DNA from: Clostridia bacterium
Lineage (GTDB): Bacteria; Bacillota; Clostridia; UMGS1883
Length of the DNA stretch: 64,000 nt
Reading direction: 5' to 3'
Assembly: GCA_017505525.1 (NCBI GenBank)
Contig: JAFVPB010000002.1
Coordinates: 99,508 to 163,507 of the forward strand
Part shown: positions 1 to 8,408 of the stretch, one piece after another
How positions within the stretch are numbered: the first letter of the stretch is position 1
Layout of the letters: every line of letters begins with the position of its first letter
Notes under the pieces: model-generated
What the model was told of the DNA's origin: nothing
The model's input: only the letters and a program-made list of their open reading frames with translations
The model's database searches: none
Made by a program: the position numbers and the translations under genes

Positions 1-740
1 CCAACATCTTTCCAGTAGCCATCGAAACTATAGGCAAACATTCTTTCCTTTGCCCCAAGCATAGAGGGAATTATATTTTTGCCGAAATCATTCACACTTT
101 CAGGATTTTTCTCGTCCTTTTTAAGATATTTTTTAAGTGTTTTCCATGTAAATATATAAACGCCCATAGATGCAAGATTGCTTTTTGGCTTTTGCGGTTT
201 TTCATTAAACTCTGTGATTTTTCCGCTTTCATCTGCCGTCATAATTCCATATCGGCTTGCATCTTCCCACGGAACTTCTATAACGGCTATTGTGGCATCG
301 GCATCTTTTTCTTTGTGAAACAGCAGCATCTTTGAATAATCCATTTTATAGATATGGTCGCCCGATAAAATAACAACGTAGCCCGGGTTAAACCTGTCTA
401 TAAATTCAATATTCTGATATATGGCATTGGCAGTGCCTTTATACCATTCTCCTTTTTCATCGCTCTGATACGGGGGCAGAATGAAAACGCCCCCTATATT
501 TTTGTTTAAATCCCACGGGGCACCGTTGCCTATATAAGTATTTAAATCAAGCGGTTGATACTGTGTTAAAACGCCCACTGTGTTAATTCCCGAATGCAGG
601 CAGTTGCTAAGCGTAAAATCAATTATTCTGTATTTTCCGCCAAAAGGAACGGCGGGCTTTGCAACCGACTTTGTAAGCACGCCAAGCCTGGACCCCTGCC
701 CTCCCGCCAGAATCATAGCAATGCATTCAGTTCTTTTCAT
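1..740 (-). CDS. glgC: Glucose-1-phosphate adenylyltransferase, 3' part cut by window edge
   Basis: This enzyme makes ADP-glucose from glucose-1-phosphate and ATP, the committed step of bacterial glycogen synthesis in the cytoplasm. I translated the minus strand from the ATG at 740 and obtained 246 uninterrupted codons that run off the left edge. The N-terminal nucleotidyltransferase signature AGGQGSRLG lies at about residues 12-20, followed by the family motifs [11 protein letters not shown] and [10 protein letters not shown]. The start codon lies inside the end of glgB (14-base overlap), so the two genes are translationally coupled in one operon. About 40% of the protein, including the left-handed beta-helix domain, lies outside the window. 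The truncation is caused by the window edge and is not a pseudogene. Confidence 0.95.
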   Translation of the reverse strand, partial: MKRTECIAMILAGGQGSRLGVLTKSVAKPAVPFGGKYRIIDFTLSNCLHSGINTVGVLTQYQPLDLNTYIGNGAPWDLNKNIGGVFILPPYQSDEKGEWYKGTANAIYQNIEFIDRFNPGYVVILSGDHIYKMDYSKMLLFHKEKDADATIAVIEVPWEDASRYGIMTADESGKITEFNEKPQKPKSNLASMGVYIFTWKTLKKYLKKDEKNPESVNDFGKNIIPSMLGAKERMFAYSFDGYWKDV

Positions 741-2622
741 TTTTTCGCTTCCCTTCAGATTTTTTTAAGCCTGTACGCTTTAAATACACCCCACTCATAG
801 GCGGTAAATCCACCGAGATTGTATGGGGCATATTATTAAACGGTTTTTTCTTTGCGTAAACACTTTTTACTTTTCTGCCCTTTCCGCCGAAAGCTTTGTC
901 ATCGGTTGAAAGCACCTCGCTGTAGCATCCGCCCCTCGGCACTCCCACAATATAGTTTTTATATTCAACGGGAGTGAAATTGCAAATCACAACTATTTCA
1001 TCGCGTGCATTCTTTCCCCGCCTTACAAATGATACAATCGAGCGCTCGTTATCGTCGGGGTTAATCCACTCAAATCCGTCCCAATGGTTATCAATTTCCC
1101 AAAGTGCCTTGTTCTCTCTGTAAAACCTATTAAGCTTTTTTATAAACTCAAAAAATGTGCGGTGCGTTTCAAATTCAAGCAAATTCCATTCAAGGCTTTC
1201 ATTGTAGCGCCATTCTATAAACTGCGCTATTTCGCACCCCATAAACATCATCTTTTTACCGGGGTGTGCCATTTTAAACATAAAAAAGGTTTTCAGCGAA
1301 TCGAATTTCTGCCCATAAAGTCCCGCCATTTTCTGAATAAGCGAGGCTTTTCCGTGCACAACTTCATCGTGGGATATGGGGAGAACAAAATTTTCGGAAA
1401 ACGCATACACCATAGAAAAAGTTAAAAGATTATGATTGTATTTTCTGAAATAGGGGTCCATACTCATATATCGTAAAGAATCGTTCATCCATCCCATATT
1501 CCATTTTAAATCAAATCCAAGTCCGCCATCTCGTGCGCTTTTTGTAACGCTTGGCCACGCAGTAGATTCCTCGGCAATCATTATAACGCCATTAAAATTT
1601 TCCTTGATTTTTGTGTTGAGCTTTCTTAAAAAAGCTATTGCTTCAAGATTTTCCTTTCCTCCATAGATATTGGGAATCCACTCTGTTCTTCCATAGTCAA
1701 GATATAGCATACTCGAAACGGCATCAACCCTTATTCCGTCGATATGGTACTCACTCAGCCAGTAAAAGGCACTCGAAATAAGAAATGATACCACCTCTCC
1801 CCGACCGTAATCGAAAACAAGCGTACCCCATTCTTTATGCTCACCTTTTCTCCAGTCGCCATATTCATAAAGCGCTCCACCATCGAAAAATGCAAGTCCG
1901 TGTTCGTCGCGCGGAAAATGCGCAGGTACCCAATCCATAATTACACCTATGCCACTTTCGTGGCATTTATTCACAAAATACATAAAATCATCGGGCGTGC
2001 CATATCTTGATGTGGGTGCAAAATATCCTGTAACCTGATAACCCCAGCTTCCGTCGAAAGGATATTCCGTAACGGGCATAAGCTCAATGTGGGTGTAGCC
2101 CATCTCTTTCACATATTCCGTAAGCTTATCTGCCATTTCCCTGTAGGAAAGGGGCGAGCCATCTTCTTTCGTTTTCCAGCTTCCAAGATGAACCTCGTAT
2201 ATCAGCATAGGTTTCTGAAGGTCGCTCTTGTTTCTGTTTTCAATCCATTCGCAGTCGCTCCAATTAAACTTACTTTCATAAAGCACAGAGGCTGTTTCAG
2301 GTCTTAACTGACTATATCGCGCATATGGGTCGGCTTTGTAGATTTCTTTTTTGTGGCTGTCCTCAATTAAAAATTTATAGCACTGCCCCTCTTTTGCGTT
2401 TTCAATATATGTGTGCCAGATTCCCCATTCATTAAGAAGCTCCATCTTGTTTTTCTCTTTATCCCAACCATTAAAATCGCCCACCACACTAACCGCTTTT
2501 GCTTTGGGTGCCCACACAGAAAAACTGAAACCCTTTTTTTCTTTTACCGCGCCTAATATTTCATAGCTTTTAAAATTTTCGCCATTTTTGAATTCTCTTA
2601 ATAAATTTTCTCTGATTTTCAT
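727..2622 (-). CDS. glgB: 1,4-alpha-glucan branching enzyme
   Basis: GlgB introduces alpha-1,6 branches into glycogen. The product is 631 residues. It has an N-terminal CBM48/E-set module ([17 protein letters not shown], about residues 36-54) and a GH13 barrel with DGIRVDAV (catalytic Asp near 300), IAEEST (acid/base Glu near 351) and [10 protein letters not shown] (Asp near 419). The open frame extends upstream to 2679. I chose the ATG at 2622 because an AGGAG Shine-Dalgarno sits about 8 bases before it and the protein then begins MKIRENLL, while the upstream extension has no family similarity. It is the first gene of a glgB-glgC unit that continues out of the window. Confidence 0.96.
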   Translation of the reverse strand: MKIRENLLREFKNGENFKSYEILGAVKEKKGFSFSVWAPKAKAVSVVGDFNGWDKEKNKMELLNEWGIWHTYIENAKEGQCYKFLIEDSHKKEIYKADPYARYSQLRPETASVLYESKFNWSDCEWIENRNKSDLQKPMLIYEVHLGSWKTKEDGSPLSYREMADKLTEYVKEMGYTHIELMPVTEYPFDGSWGYQVTGYFAPTSRYGTPDDFMYFVNKCHESGIGVIMDWVPAHFPRDEHGLAFFDGGALYEYGDWRKGEHKEWGTLVFDYGRGEVVSFLISSAFYWLSEYHIDGIRVDAVSSMLYLDYGRTEWIPNIYGGKENLEAIAFLRKLNTKIKENFNGVIMIAEESTAWPSVTKSARDGGLGFDLKWNMGWMNDSLRYMSMDPYFRKYNHNLLTFSMVYAFSENFVLPISHDEVVHGKASLIQKMAGLYGQKFDSLKTFFMFKMAHPGKKMMFMGCEIAQFIEWRYNESLEWNLLEFETHRTFFEFIKKLNRFYRENKALWEIDNHWDGFEWINPDDNERSIVSFVRRGKNARDEIVVICNFTPVEYKNYIVGVPRGGCYSEVLSTDDKAFGGKGRKVKSVYAKKKPFNNMPHTISVDLPPMSGVYLKRTGLKKSEGKRKNEKN

Positions 2623-2707
2623 ATTTGTGCTCCTTTTATTTATATAGTGCATTAAAACGGGCATAACTATTCTTGCCATTATAAATATTTATATAAAAAA
2701 GCACAAA

Positions 2708-2744
2708 AAAAGACCATAACAACAAAATGTTGTTATGGTCTTTT
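2708..2744 (-). terminator. Rho-independent terminator of fba
   Basis: A perfect 17-bp stem (arms 2708-2724 and 2728-2744) with a 3-base loop lies just after the fba stop codon. It is followed on the minus strand by a T-run (complement of the A-run at 2705-2711). It separates fba from glgB. Confidence 0.9.
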
Positions 2745-2754
2745 CAAGTTTAAA

Positions 2755-3618
2755 TTAAGCCTTGTTTACAGAACCGAAAAGCTCCATTTTTTCTTTAACA
2801 GTAGCCTTGATTGCTTCAACGCCGGGTGCAAGCACCTTTCTTGGGTCGAATCCTTTACCAACGCGGTCTTTCTCTTCTTCAAAGTAAACGCGTGTAGCTG
2901 CTGTGAATGCTAACTGGCATTCTGTGTTAACATTGATTTTTGCAACACCAAGGTCGATAGCTTTTCTGATCATATCTGCAGGAATACCTGTGCCGCCGTG
3001 AAGAACGAGAGGCATATTTCCTGTTGCTTCGTTAATTTTTTCAAGAGCTTCAAAATTAAGACCCTTCCAGTTTTCAGGATACTTACCGTGGATATTACCA
3101 ATACCTGCAGCAAGCATTGTAACGCCAAGAGAAGCAATCTGCTTGCATTCTTCGGGATCTGCAATATCTCCGCCGCCGATTACGCCATCTTCTTCTCCGC
3201 CGATAGCACCAACCTCAGCCTCTAAGCTAAGGCCCTTTTCCTTACAGGTGTTTACAAGCTCTGTTGTCTTTTCAACGTTTTCGTCGATGGGATAATGTGA
3301 ACCATCAAACATTACTGAAGAAAAGCCTGCTTCAATACATTTATAAGCTGCTTCGTAGCTGCCGTGGTCAAGATGAAGTGCAACGGGAACTGTGATATTA
3401 AGCCCCTCGAGCATACCGTTAACCATACCTACAATTGTTTTGTAACCGCCCATATATTTTCCTGCGCCTTCGCTTACACCAAGGATAACAGGAGAATTAA
3501 GTTCCTGAGCTGTTAAAAGAATTGCTTTTGTCCATTCAAGGTTGTTGATGTTGAACTGACCTACAGCGTAGTGACCGTCGCGAGCCTTTTCCAACATTTC
3601 TTTTGCTGATACTAACAT
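2755..3618 (-). CDS. fba: Class II fructose-1,6-bisphosphate aldolase
   Basis: The enzyme cleaves fructose-1,6-bisphosphate to dihydroxyacetone phosphate and glyceraldehyde-3-phosphate in glycolysis and gluconeogenesis. The 287-residue product matches the usual 285-residue Bacillus-type length. LHLDHGS at about residues 81-87 carries the catalytic Asp84 and zinc-binding His85. The second zinc region SVMFDGSHYP and the zinc/phosphate loop VLHGGTGIP with INVNTE follow in the expected order. The ATG at 3618 is preferred over the longer frame to 3642 because a GGGGGGT ribosome site lies 7 bases upstream. It is a single-gene unit with its own terminator and is divergent from spoIIP. Confidence 0.97.
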   Translation of the reverse strand: MLVSAKEMLEKARDGHYAVGQFNINNLEWTKAILLTAQELNSPVILGVSEGAGKYMGGYKTIVGMVNGMLEGLNITVPVALHLDHGSYEAAYKCIEAGFSSVMFDGSHYPIDENVEKTTELVNTCKEKGLSLEAEVGAIGGEEDGVIGGGDIADPEECKQIASLGVTMLAAGIGNIHGKYPENWKGLNFEALEKINEATGNMPLVLHGGTGIPADMIRKAIDLGVAKINVNTECQLAFTAATRVYFEEEKDRVGKGFDPRKVLAPGVEAIKATVKEKMELFGSVNKA

Positions 3619-3705
3619 TTTATTACCCCCCGTAAAAATCATATATTATATTATCGCATAAATTTTAAAAAAAATCAATATATATTAATTAAAAGAGGTG
3701 ATTTT

Positions 3706-4740
3706 TTGAGAAAAACACCAATTTTCACTATAAATCTAAAAAAAAATTGTGCTGTTTTTTATACTTTTGTCTTTTTTTCGTCTCTTATTTTCTCTGTTAT
3801 GCTTTCTAACAGTAAGATAGGCATTAATACAAGCGGAGAAACAATAAGAAAAATGGTTATTTCAAGCACTCTTTCAGCAAAAAAGCAATCTTCTTTAAAC
3901 ACAATATTTCCGCTTTTCTCGTTTGAAAAAGCGGAAGAAAAAAATGAAATGGAAAGTGCTGTTTCCACAAAGGAAATTGCACCTTCAAAACCTTTAGTGC
4001 AAAAAACAGTTGCCCAAAACAGCGATATAAAAATTGCAAACTCAACAAACATAAAAATAGATACTGCCGCACTGCAAAGTAATGTGCCATCTTTTTTAGA
4101 GACTGATTTTTCGGTTTTAATAATTCACACCCACACAACGGAAAGCTACACCCCCTCCGAAAAATTCCCTTTCACTCACACCGATACCTACCGCACGCGT
4201 GATAATAACTATAATATGGTGCGAATTGGCAATAAAATTGAAGAGGTGCTCACAAAAAATGGAATTAAAGTGTATCACTCTGAAAAAACCAATGATTACC
4301 CAAGCTACAATCAAAGCTATAACAAAAGCCTCGCTGAAGCTGAAAAAATGATTAAAGAACACAGTGATATTAAAATTATTCTTGATGTGCACCGCGATGC
4401 AATAGAAACATCGGGAGGAGAAGAAATAAAATATGTTTCAAATATTAACGGTTCTCAGGCGGCAAGCCTGATGCTTGTTGTAGGCAGTAACCTCAGCGGA
4501 CTAGAGCACGACAACTGGCAGGATAATATGAATTTTGCCCTTAATTTGCAAAGCCACCTGAATTCTCTTTATCCTACTCTTATGCGCCCCCTTAATTTCA
4601 GGTCGCAACGATTTAATCAGCACCTTGCCCCCGGGGCAATAATAGTCGAAGTCGGCACAAACCGCAACACTCTTGAGGAGGCACTTTTAGGCGCAGAATA
4701 CTTTGCCGAGGGTTTGGTTTCGTTTGTGAAAAATGCGTAG
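3706..4740 (+). CDS. spoIIP: Stage II sporulation protein P (SpoIIP), cell-wall hydrolase
   Basis: SpoIIP is a membrane-anchored peptidoglycan hydrolase of the DMP complex (with SpoIID and SpoIIM) that drives engulfment of the forespore. The 344-residue product has one N-terminal membrane segment (about residues 15-35), a low-complexity linker, then the catalytic domain. IIHTHTTESYTP (His141, His143, Glu146), LDVHRDAI (His229) and IIVEVGTNRNT are the metal and active-site motifs of the family. Translation starts at a TTG preceded by AGAGGTG at good spacing. The gene stands alone and divergent from fba, without the gpr-spoIIP linkage seen in some Firmicutes. Here gpr lies about 3.5 kb away on the other strand. 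Confidence 0.93.
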   Translation: MRKTPIFTINLKKNCAVFYTFVFFSSLIFSVMLSNSKIGINTSGETIRKMVISSTLSAKKQSSLNTIFPLFSFEKAEEKNEMESAVSTKEIAPSKPLVQKTVAQNSDIKIANSTNIKIDTAALQSNVPSFLETDFSVLIIHTHTTESYTPSEKFPFTHTDTYRTRDNNYNMVRIGNKIEEVLTKNGIKVYHSEKTNDYPSYNQSYNKSLAEAEKMIKEHSDIKIILDVHRDAIETSGGEEIKYVSNINGSQAASLMLVVGSNLSGLEHDNWQDNMNFALNLQSHLNSLYPTLMRPLNFRSQRFNQHLAPGAIIVEVGTNRNTLEEALLGAEYFAEGLVSFVKNA

Positions 4741-4758
4741 CATTCGTGAACTCCCAAA

Positions 4759-4798
4759 AAAAGAGGTGTAAAAAGCCAAGCTTTTTTACACCTCTTTT
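4759..4798. terminator. Bidirectional terminator between spoIIP and nifU
   Basis: A hairpin with arms 4759-4776 and 4780-4798 lies between convergent genes. It has an A-run before it and a T-run after it, so it can serve both strands. It belongs to a recurrent hairpin family in this window with an A-tract and T-tract next to the loop. Confidence 0.85.
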
Positions 4799-4809
4799 AT
4801 TAAGCTACA

Positions 4810-5232
4810 TCAATGTTCGTGATTGCAATGCGCACAATCTCCGCTGCACTCAATTTTCTTTTCAACGCCTGTTTTCTTGTAGTAATCCTCTATTGCAGCT
4901 TTGATAGCTTCTTCTGCAAGCACGCTGCAATGAAGCTTTGCAGGCGGAAGTCCGTCTAATGCTTCTACAACTGCTTTGTTTGTGATAGTTAAAGCTTCGT
5001 CAACAGTTTTACCCATAACAAGCTCTGTTGCCATAGAGCTTGTTGCAACTGCCGCACCGCAGCCAAATGTTTTAAATTTTATATCCTTTATGATATCGTC
5101 TTCAATCTTCATATAAATTTTCATTATATCTCCGCACTTGGCATTTCCAACTGTGCCAACGGCGTTTGCATCTTCAATTTCTCCAACGTTGCGCGGATTT
5201 TTGAAATGGTCCATTACCTTGTCGCTATACAT
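4810..5232 (-). CDS. nifU: NifU/IscU-type Fe-S cluster assembly scaffold
   Basis: The scaffold receives sulfur from the cysteine desulfurase and assembles Fe-S clusters for transfer to apoproteins. The 140-residue product consists of the NifU N-terminal domain with the three ligand cysteines Cys33 (AKCGD), Cys58 (FGCG) and Cys102 (LHCSVL). The Asp after the first Cys, which tunes cluster transfer, is present. A short C-terminal tail CSGDCAHCNHEH adds further potential metal ligands and is common in the clostridial form. Its ATG immediately follows the nifS stop codon, so the pair is co-translated. This minimal NifS-NifU system probably serves the general Fe-S supply of this anaerobe. Confidence 0.95.
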   Translation of the reverse strand: MYSDKVMDHFKNPRNVGEIEDANAVGTVGNAKCGDIMKIYMKIEDDIIKDIKFKTFGCGAAVATSSMATELVMGKTVDEALTITNKAVVEALDGLPPAKLHCSVLAEEAIKAAIEDYYKKTGVEKKIECSGDCAHCNHEH

Positions 5233-6408
5233 TTATATCATTCCTTTCTTTAGTTCTTCATACAAGGGCGACATATCCCTGAGGCGCTGTACTATTGGTA
5301 TAAGCGCTGCAACAAAAGAATCAATTTCTTCCTCTGTTGTAAATTCGCTGAGCGTTGCACGAAGCGAGCCGTGAGCCGTTTCGTGAGGAAGCCCTATCCC
5401 CAAAAGCACGTGCGATGGGTCGAGCGAACCCGATGTGCAGGCAGAACCGCTTGATACTACAAATCCTTCAATATCAAGGCTTAAAAGCAAGCTCTCGCCC
5501 TCTATATACTTAAAGCAGAAGCTTGTGTTGTTTGGCAGGCGCTTCTCTCTGTGTCCGTTTAATCTTGTATATGGAACTTTACTTAAAACTTCATTTATAA
5601 GCTTATCGCGAAGATACGTTATTTTCTTTGTTTTTTCTTCCATATTTTCTGTTGCTTCTTTAAGGGCAGTTGCCATACCAACTATTCCCGCAACATTTTC
5701 AGTGGTTGCACGCTTTCCCTTTTCCTGTGCACCGCCGTGAATAAGATTTTCAATCTGCACGCCTTTTCTTATATATAATGCACCCACGCCCTTAGGTCCG
5801 TGGAATTTGTGCGACGACATTGAAAGCAAATCAATATTCATTTCTTTAACATTAATGGGAACGGCACCCGTTGCCTGAACTGCATCAGTGTGGAAAATCA
5901 CGCCTTTTTCCCTGCAAAGCGCACCAATTTCACCAATCGGGTTAATTGTTCCGATTTCGTTATTGGCAAACATTATGCTTACCATCACAGTGTCTTCACA
6001 GATTGCTTCTTCCACGCTTTTAACAGATACCATTCCGAACTCATCAACAGGAAGATACGTTACGCGGTAGCCCTGCTTTTCCATATACTCGCAGGTGTGA
6101 AGAATTGCGTGATGCTCTATTGTTGTAGTGATAATATGATTTCCTTTTTTCTTATTTTTTTCGCAAATTCCCTTTATTGCCCAGTTATCAGCTTCGCTTC
6201 CGCCGCTTGTGAAATAAATTTCTGTGCTTTCGGCGCCGATTGCCTTTGCAACTTCAGCGCGGGCGTTTTCAAGAGCCGAGCGGGAATTTTGCCCGGGTGT
6301 TGTATAAGTTGAAGATGCATTACCGAAATTATCGTTAAAAAACGGCAGCATCGATTGTATTACGCTGTCTTTCATTTTTGTGGTAGCAGCATTATCCAAG
6401 TATACCAT
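5233..6408 (-). CDS. nifS: Cysteine desulfurase, NifS/IscS class I
   Basis: This PLP enzyme converts cysteine to alanine and hands persulfide sulfur to the scaffold encoded next to it. The 391-residue product begins with YLDNAATT. It has the PLP lysine in SSHKFHGPKG (Lys201) and the catalytic persulfide cysteine in SSGSACTSG (Cys324), the group I arrangement. The start at 6408 is supported by an AAGGAAGG ribosome site and by conservation of the N-terminus. The gene is followed without a gap by nifU. A promoter and a symmetric operator-like palindrome lie upstream, but no rrf2/iscR regulator gene is adjacent. Confidence 0.96.
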   Translation of the reverse strand: MVYLDNAATTKMKDSVIQSMLPFFNDNFGNASSTYTTPGQNSRSALENARAEVAKAIGAESTEIYFTSGGSEADNWAIKGICEKNKKKGNHIITTTIEHHAILHTCEYMEKQGYRVTYLPVDEFGMVSVKSVEEAICEDTVMVSIMFANNEIGTINPIGEIGALCREKGVIFHTDAVQATGAVPINVKEMNIDLLSMSSHKFHGPKGVGALYIRKGVQIENLIHGGAQEKGKRATTENVAGIVGMATALKEATENMEEKTKKITYLRDKLINEVLSKVPYTRLNGHREKRLPNNTSFCFKYIEGESLLLSLDIEGFVVSSGSACTSGSLDPSHVLLGIGLPHETAHGSLRATLSEFTTEEEIDSFVAALIPIVQRLRDMSPLYEELKKGMI

Positions 6409-6456
6409 TAAAGGTCCGCCTTCCTTTTAGCCTTTCGGCTATCCTTTTATAAATCT

Positions 6457-6486
6457 ATTATAATAGTATATTACTATTTCCGTCAA
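6457..6486 (-). promoter_or_regulatory. nifS promoter with embedded palindromic operator candidate
   Basis: On the minus strand a -35 TTGACG (complement of 6481-6486) and a -10 TATAAT (complement of 6457-6462) are 18 bases apart. The spacer contains a 17-base inverted repeat at 6462-6478, AATAGTA on each side of a 3-base centre. A repressor bound there would occlude RNA polymerase. A short AGCC/GGCT hairpin at 6429-6440 lies in the leader. Confidence 0.6.
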
Positions 6487-6519
6487 AAAGCAAGAGAGAA
6501 ATACTTTTTTTCTCAAAAT

Positions 6520-7131
6520 CTACAGATTAAATAAGCATTTAACCACTTTGCCTATCACAACAAATCTGTCTTTTTCTGTATCAAGGGCTATGTCGGGGTA
6601 ATATTTTTCATCGTCTGATTTCAATATAACCTGATTTGCGTTCTTATAGTAGCGCCTTACCACACTGTCGCTGTCTTTATATACTGCCACTACGATATCT
6701 CCGTTCTTTACTATTGCATCTTTTCTCACAAGAACTGTATCTCCCAAGCATATACGCGATTTTTCCATGGCATTGTCGCCTATTCGCAGCCCTATGTATT
6801 CATAGCCTCTTAATTCGTCGCGGTCAATAAAAATAGTATCAACAATTCTGTCGATTTCCAGAAATGGTTTATCATTACTTATAGAATCCGTTACATAAAT
6901 TGCCCGCGAACGTTCTCCAACATCAAGCGGAGTTAAGCCTAAAAGTCCGCCGCGAGTTGTATCAAATGCAGAGCAAAGCTTGTCTATAAGACTTTCAGTC
7001 GGAGAAGAAAGATACCCTGTTTCTATATTTTGTATAGTGGTTTCTCCAACGCCCACCCTTTCGGCAAGCTCTTTTTGGGTAAGCCCTATTCTTTTTCTCA
7101 TTAAAGCAACATTTATTCCAAATAAATTCAT
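6520..7131 (-). CDS. XRE-type HTH regulator with S24 (LexA/CI-like) domain lacking catalytic residues
   Basis: The 203-residue product has an XRE helix-turn-helix at about residues 8-62 and a C-terminal S24-like domain at about 110-200. S24 domains normally hold a Ser in a GDSM-type motif and a downstream Lys, which allow RecA-stimulated self-cleavage. Here the corresponding segment reads GDNAM (residues 118-122), with Ala where Ser precedes Met. The Lys position reads VVRRY (Arg159/160). The fold motifs GDTVLV and GDIVVAV are otherwise intact. I infer a repressor that cannot cleave itself. It is not LexA proper, which has a winged helix at its N-terminus. The target is unknown. It stands alone between gpr and nifS. 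Confidence 0.85.
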   Translation of the reverse strand: MNLFGINVALMRKRIGLTQKELAERVGVGETTIQNIETGYLSSPTESLIDKLCSAFDTTRGGLLGLTPLDVGERSRAIYVTDSISNDKPFLEIDRIVDTIFIDRDELRGYEYIGLRIGDNAMEKSRICLGDTVLVRKDAIVKNGDIVVAVYKDSDSVVRRYYKNANQVILKSDDEKYYPDIALDTEKDRFVVIGKVVKCLFNL

Positions 7132-7195
7132 AGTTCCTCCAGAGCAATTTTACTTCTATTTTATTGTACCACAAATTCGTTTTATATTAAAGATT

Positions 7196-7234
7196 TTTTT
7201 ATCCCAATCAAAATTTTTTTGATTGGGATAAAAA
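7196..7234 (-). terminator. Terminator of gpr
   Basis: A perfect 18-bp stem (arms 7196-7213 and 7217-7234) begins two bases after the gpr stop codon. It is flanked by A/T runs, so it may also work on the plus strand. Confidence 0.88.
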
Positions 7235-7236
7235 GA

Positions 7237-8166
7237 TCAGGAATAAAGCTCACTATGAAGTGCTCTGTTTATGCCTTCTGCAATAATAAGAGCCGCTTGC
7301 TTTGCTATAACGTCTACATTATTTGGCGTTACAATCATATTTTCTGCTTTTTCGTTTATTGCCTCTCCAATGAGTGTTTCTCTTTCATCAAAGTTTAAGC
7401 TGCCAAGCATATTAAAAATTTTACCTTCGGATTTTTTTGCAACAAAGCTTCCCACGTTTTCCACAATATCACTCGTCAAAGTAGAGGCATCTACAACCAT
7501 TGGAACGCCAATTGCTATCACCTTTGCGCCAAGGCTTTTTTCCGAAAGCTCTTTTCTGTTGTTTCCAACTCCGCTGCCGGGATTTATCCCCGTATCCGAA
7601 AGCTGAATTGTGGTGCCAAGCCTTGATAATCTGCGGGATGCAAGTGCATCAATAGCTATCACATAATCAGGCTTTACAATATTAACTATTGATGCTACCG
7701 TTTCTTCTGTTTCAATTCCTGTAATCCCAAGTACACCGGGTGCAATTGCGCTTACAGCACGAAAATCAAATTTAAAATTTTCTCCCTCTATGCCACTCAG
7801 ATGCCGCGTTACAAAAATCTTGCTTACTGCCTGCGGGCCGATTGAATCGGGCGTAATGTAACGGTTGCCAAGCCCTACAACAAGCACTGTGCTTTCTTTT
7901 TGAAGATTCATAAGCTTTAAAATTTCCTTTGAAAGCACCTCGGCACCATTATCTGCAAGCGTGTCATCCTCATATTTAAGTGCATCGATTTCAAGAGTGA
8001 TAAATTTCCCCACAGGTTTCCCTATTTTCCTTGCGCCCTCTTCGTTTTCCACCTTAACACACGTTATTTTAATTCCGTCTTCCACTCTTTCTTCGCTTGT
8101 TACACCTGCTATTTCTTCTGTGTGCATTTCTTTAAGTTCAAGTGCAAGGTCTGTTCTTATAGCCAT
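7237..8166 (-). CDS. gpr: Germination protease GPR (spore endopeptidase)
   Basis: GPR degrades small acid-soluble spore proteins during germination. It is made as a zymogen in the forespore and autoprocesses. The 309-residue product starts MAIRTDLALE, the propeptide region. Two aspartates, Asp107 (YITPDSIGP) and Asp173 (IAIDAL), are 66 residues apart, the same separation as the active-site pair reported for Bacillus GPR (peptidase family A25). The ATG overlaps the TGA of the small upstream ORF (ATGA), so translation is coupled. A sigma-G-like promoter lies before the small ORF, consistent with forespore expression. Confidence 0.94.
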   Translation of the reverse strand: MAIRTDLALELKEMHTEEIAGVTSEERVEDGIKITCVKVENEEGARKIGKPVGKFITLEIDALKYEDDTLADNGAEVLSKEILKLMNLQKESTVLVVGLGNRYITPDSIGPQAVSKIFVTRHLSGIEGENFKFDFRAVSAIAPGVLGITGIETEETVASIVNIVKPDYVIAIDALASRRLSRLGTTIQLSDTGINPGSGVGNNRKELSEKSLGAKVIAIGVPMVVDASTLTSDIVENVGSFVAKKSEGKIFNMLGSLNFDERETLIGEAINEKAENMIVTPNNVDVIAKQAALIIAEGINRALHSELYS

Positions 8167-8321
8167 CAGTCTATATCCCTTTCAAAATAATCTTCTTCGT
8201 CTTCTTCATAAAAATCTTCTGTAAGATTACGGTATTCTCTATGGAGAGTTAAAAGCCTTATCGGATCGTCAAACATACCACTTCCATTTTCAAATCCGCC
8301 ATCGGGATATTTTTTCATCAT
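8166..8321 (-). CDS. Small acidic protein of unknown function, coupled to gpr
   Basis: The 51-residue product begins MMKKYPDGG and ends in a very acidic tail (EDFYEEDEEDYFERDID). I do not recognise it. The start at 8321 is chosen because AAAGGATG lies just upstream and a sigma-G-like -10 lies at 8346-8352. The longer open frame to 8378 would run through that promoter and a terminator. The stop overlaps the gpr start codon. Its position suggests a role in the forespore, perhaps in GPR synthesis or zymogen control, but that is inference from context only. Confidence 0.7.
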   Translation of the reverse strand: MMKKYPDGGFENGSGMFDDPIRLLTLHREYRNLTEDFYEEDEEDYFERDID

Positions 8322-8345
8322 ACCACATCCTTTCAATTTCAGATA

Positions 8346-8374
8346 TAGTATGCTTCCTTGCAGCAAAAAAATAC
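8346..8374 (-). promoter_or_regulatory. Sigma-G/F-like promoter of the small ORF-gpr unit
   Basis: The minus strand reads CATACTA (complement of 8346-8352), an exact fit to the sigma-G -10 consensus CATAMTA. It is preceded at 17 bases by GTATT (complement of 8370-8374), four of five matches to the -35 GHATR. Start of transcription would be near 8339, about 18 bases before the ATG at 8321. The -35 lies inside the stem of the ugpC terminator. Confidence 0.6.
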
Positions 8375-8399
8375 CCAATCACTTTCGTGATTGGGTATT
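8370..8399 (-). terminator. Terminator of the sugar ABC ATPase gene
   Basis: A 13-bp stem (8370-8382 and 8387-8399) with a TTTC loop lies just downstream of the stop codon at 8409. A 7-base T-run follows on the minus strand (complement of 8364-8370). Confidence 0.88.
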
Positions 8400-8408
8400 A
8401 TAATTTTT

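Noticed and set aside
1..740. Truncated glgC pseudogene
   Set aside because: The frame is intact up to the window edge, so the truncation is an edge effect.
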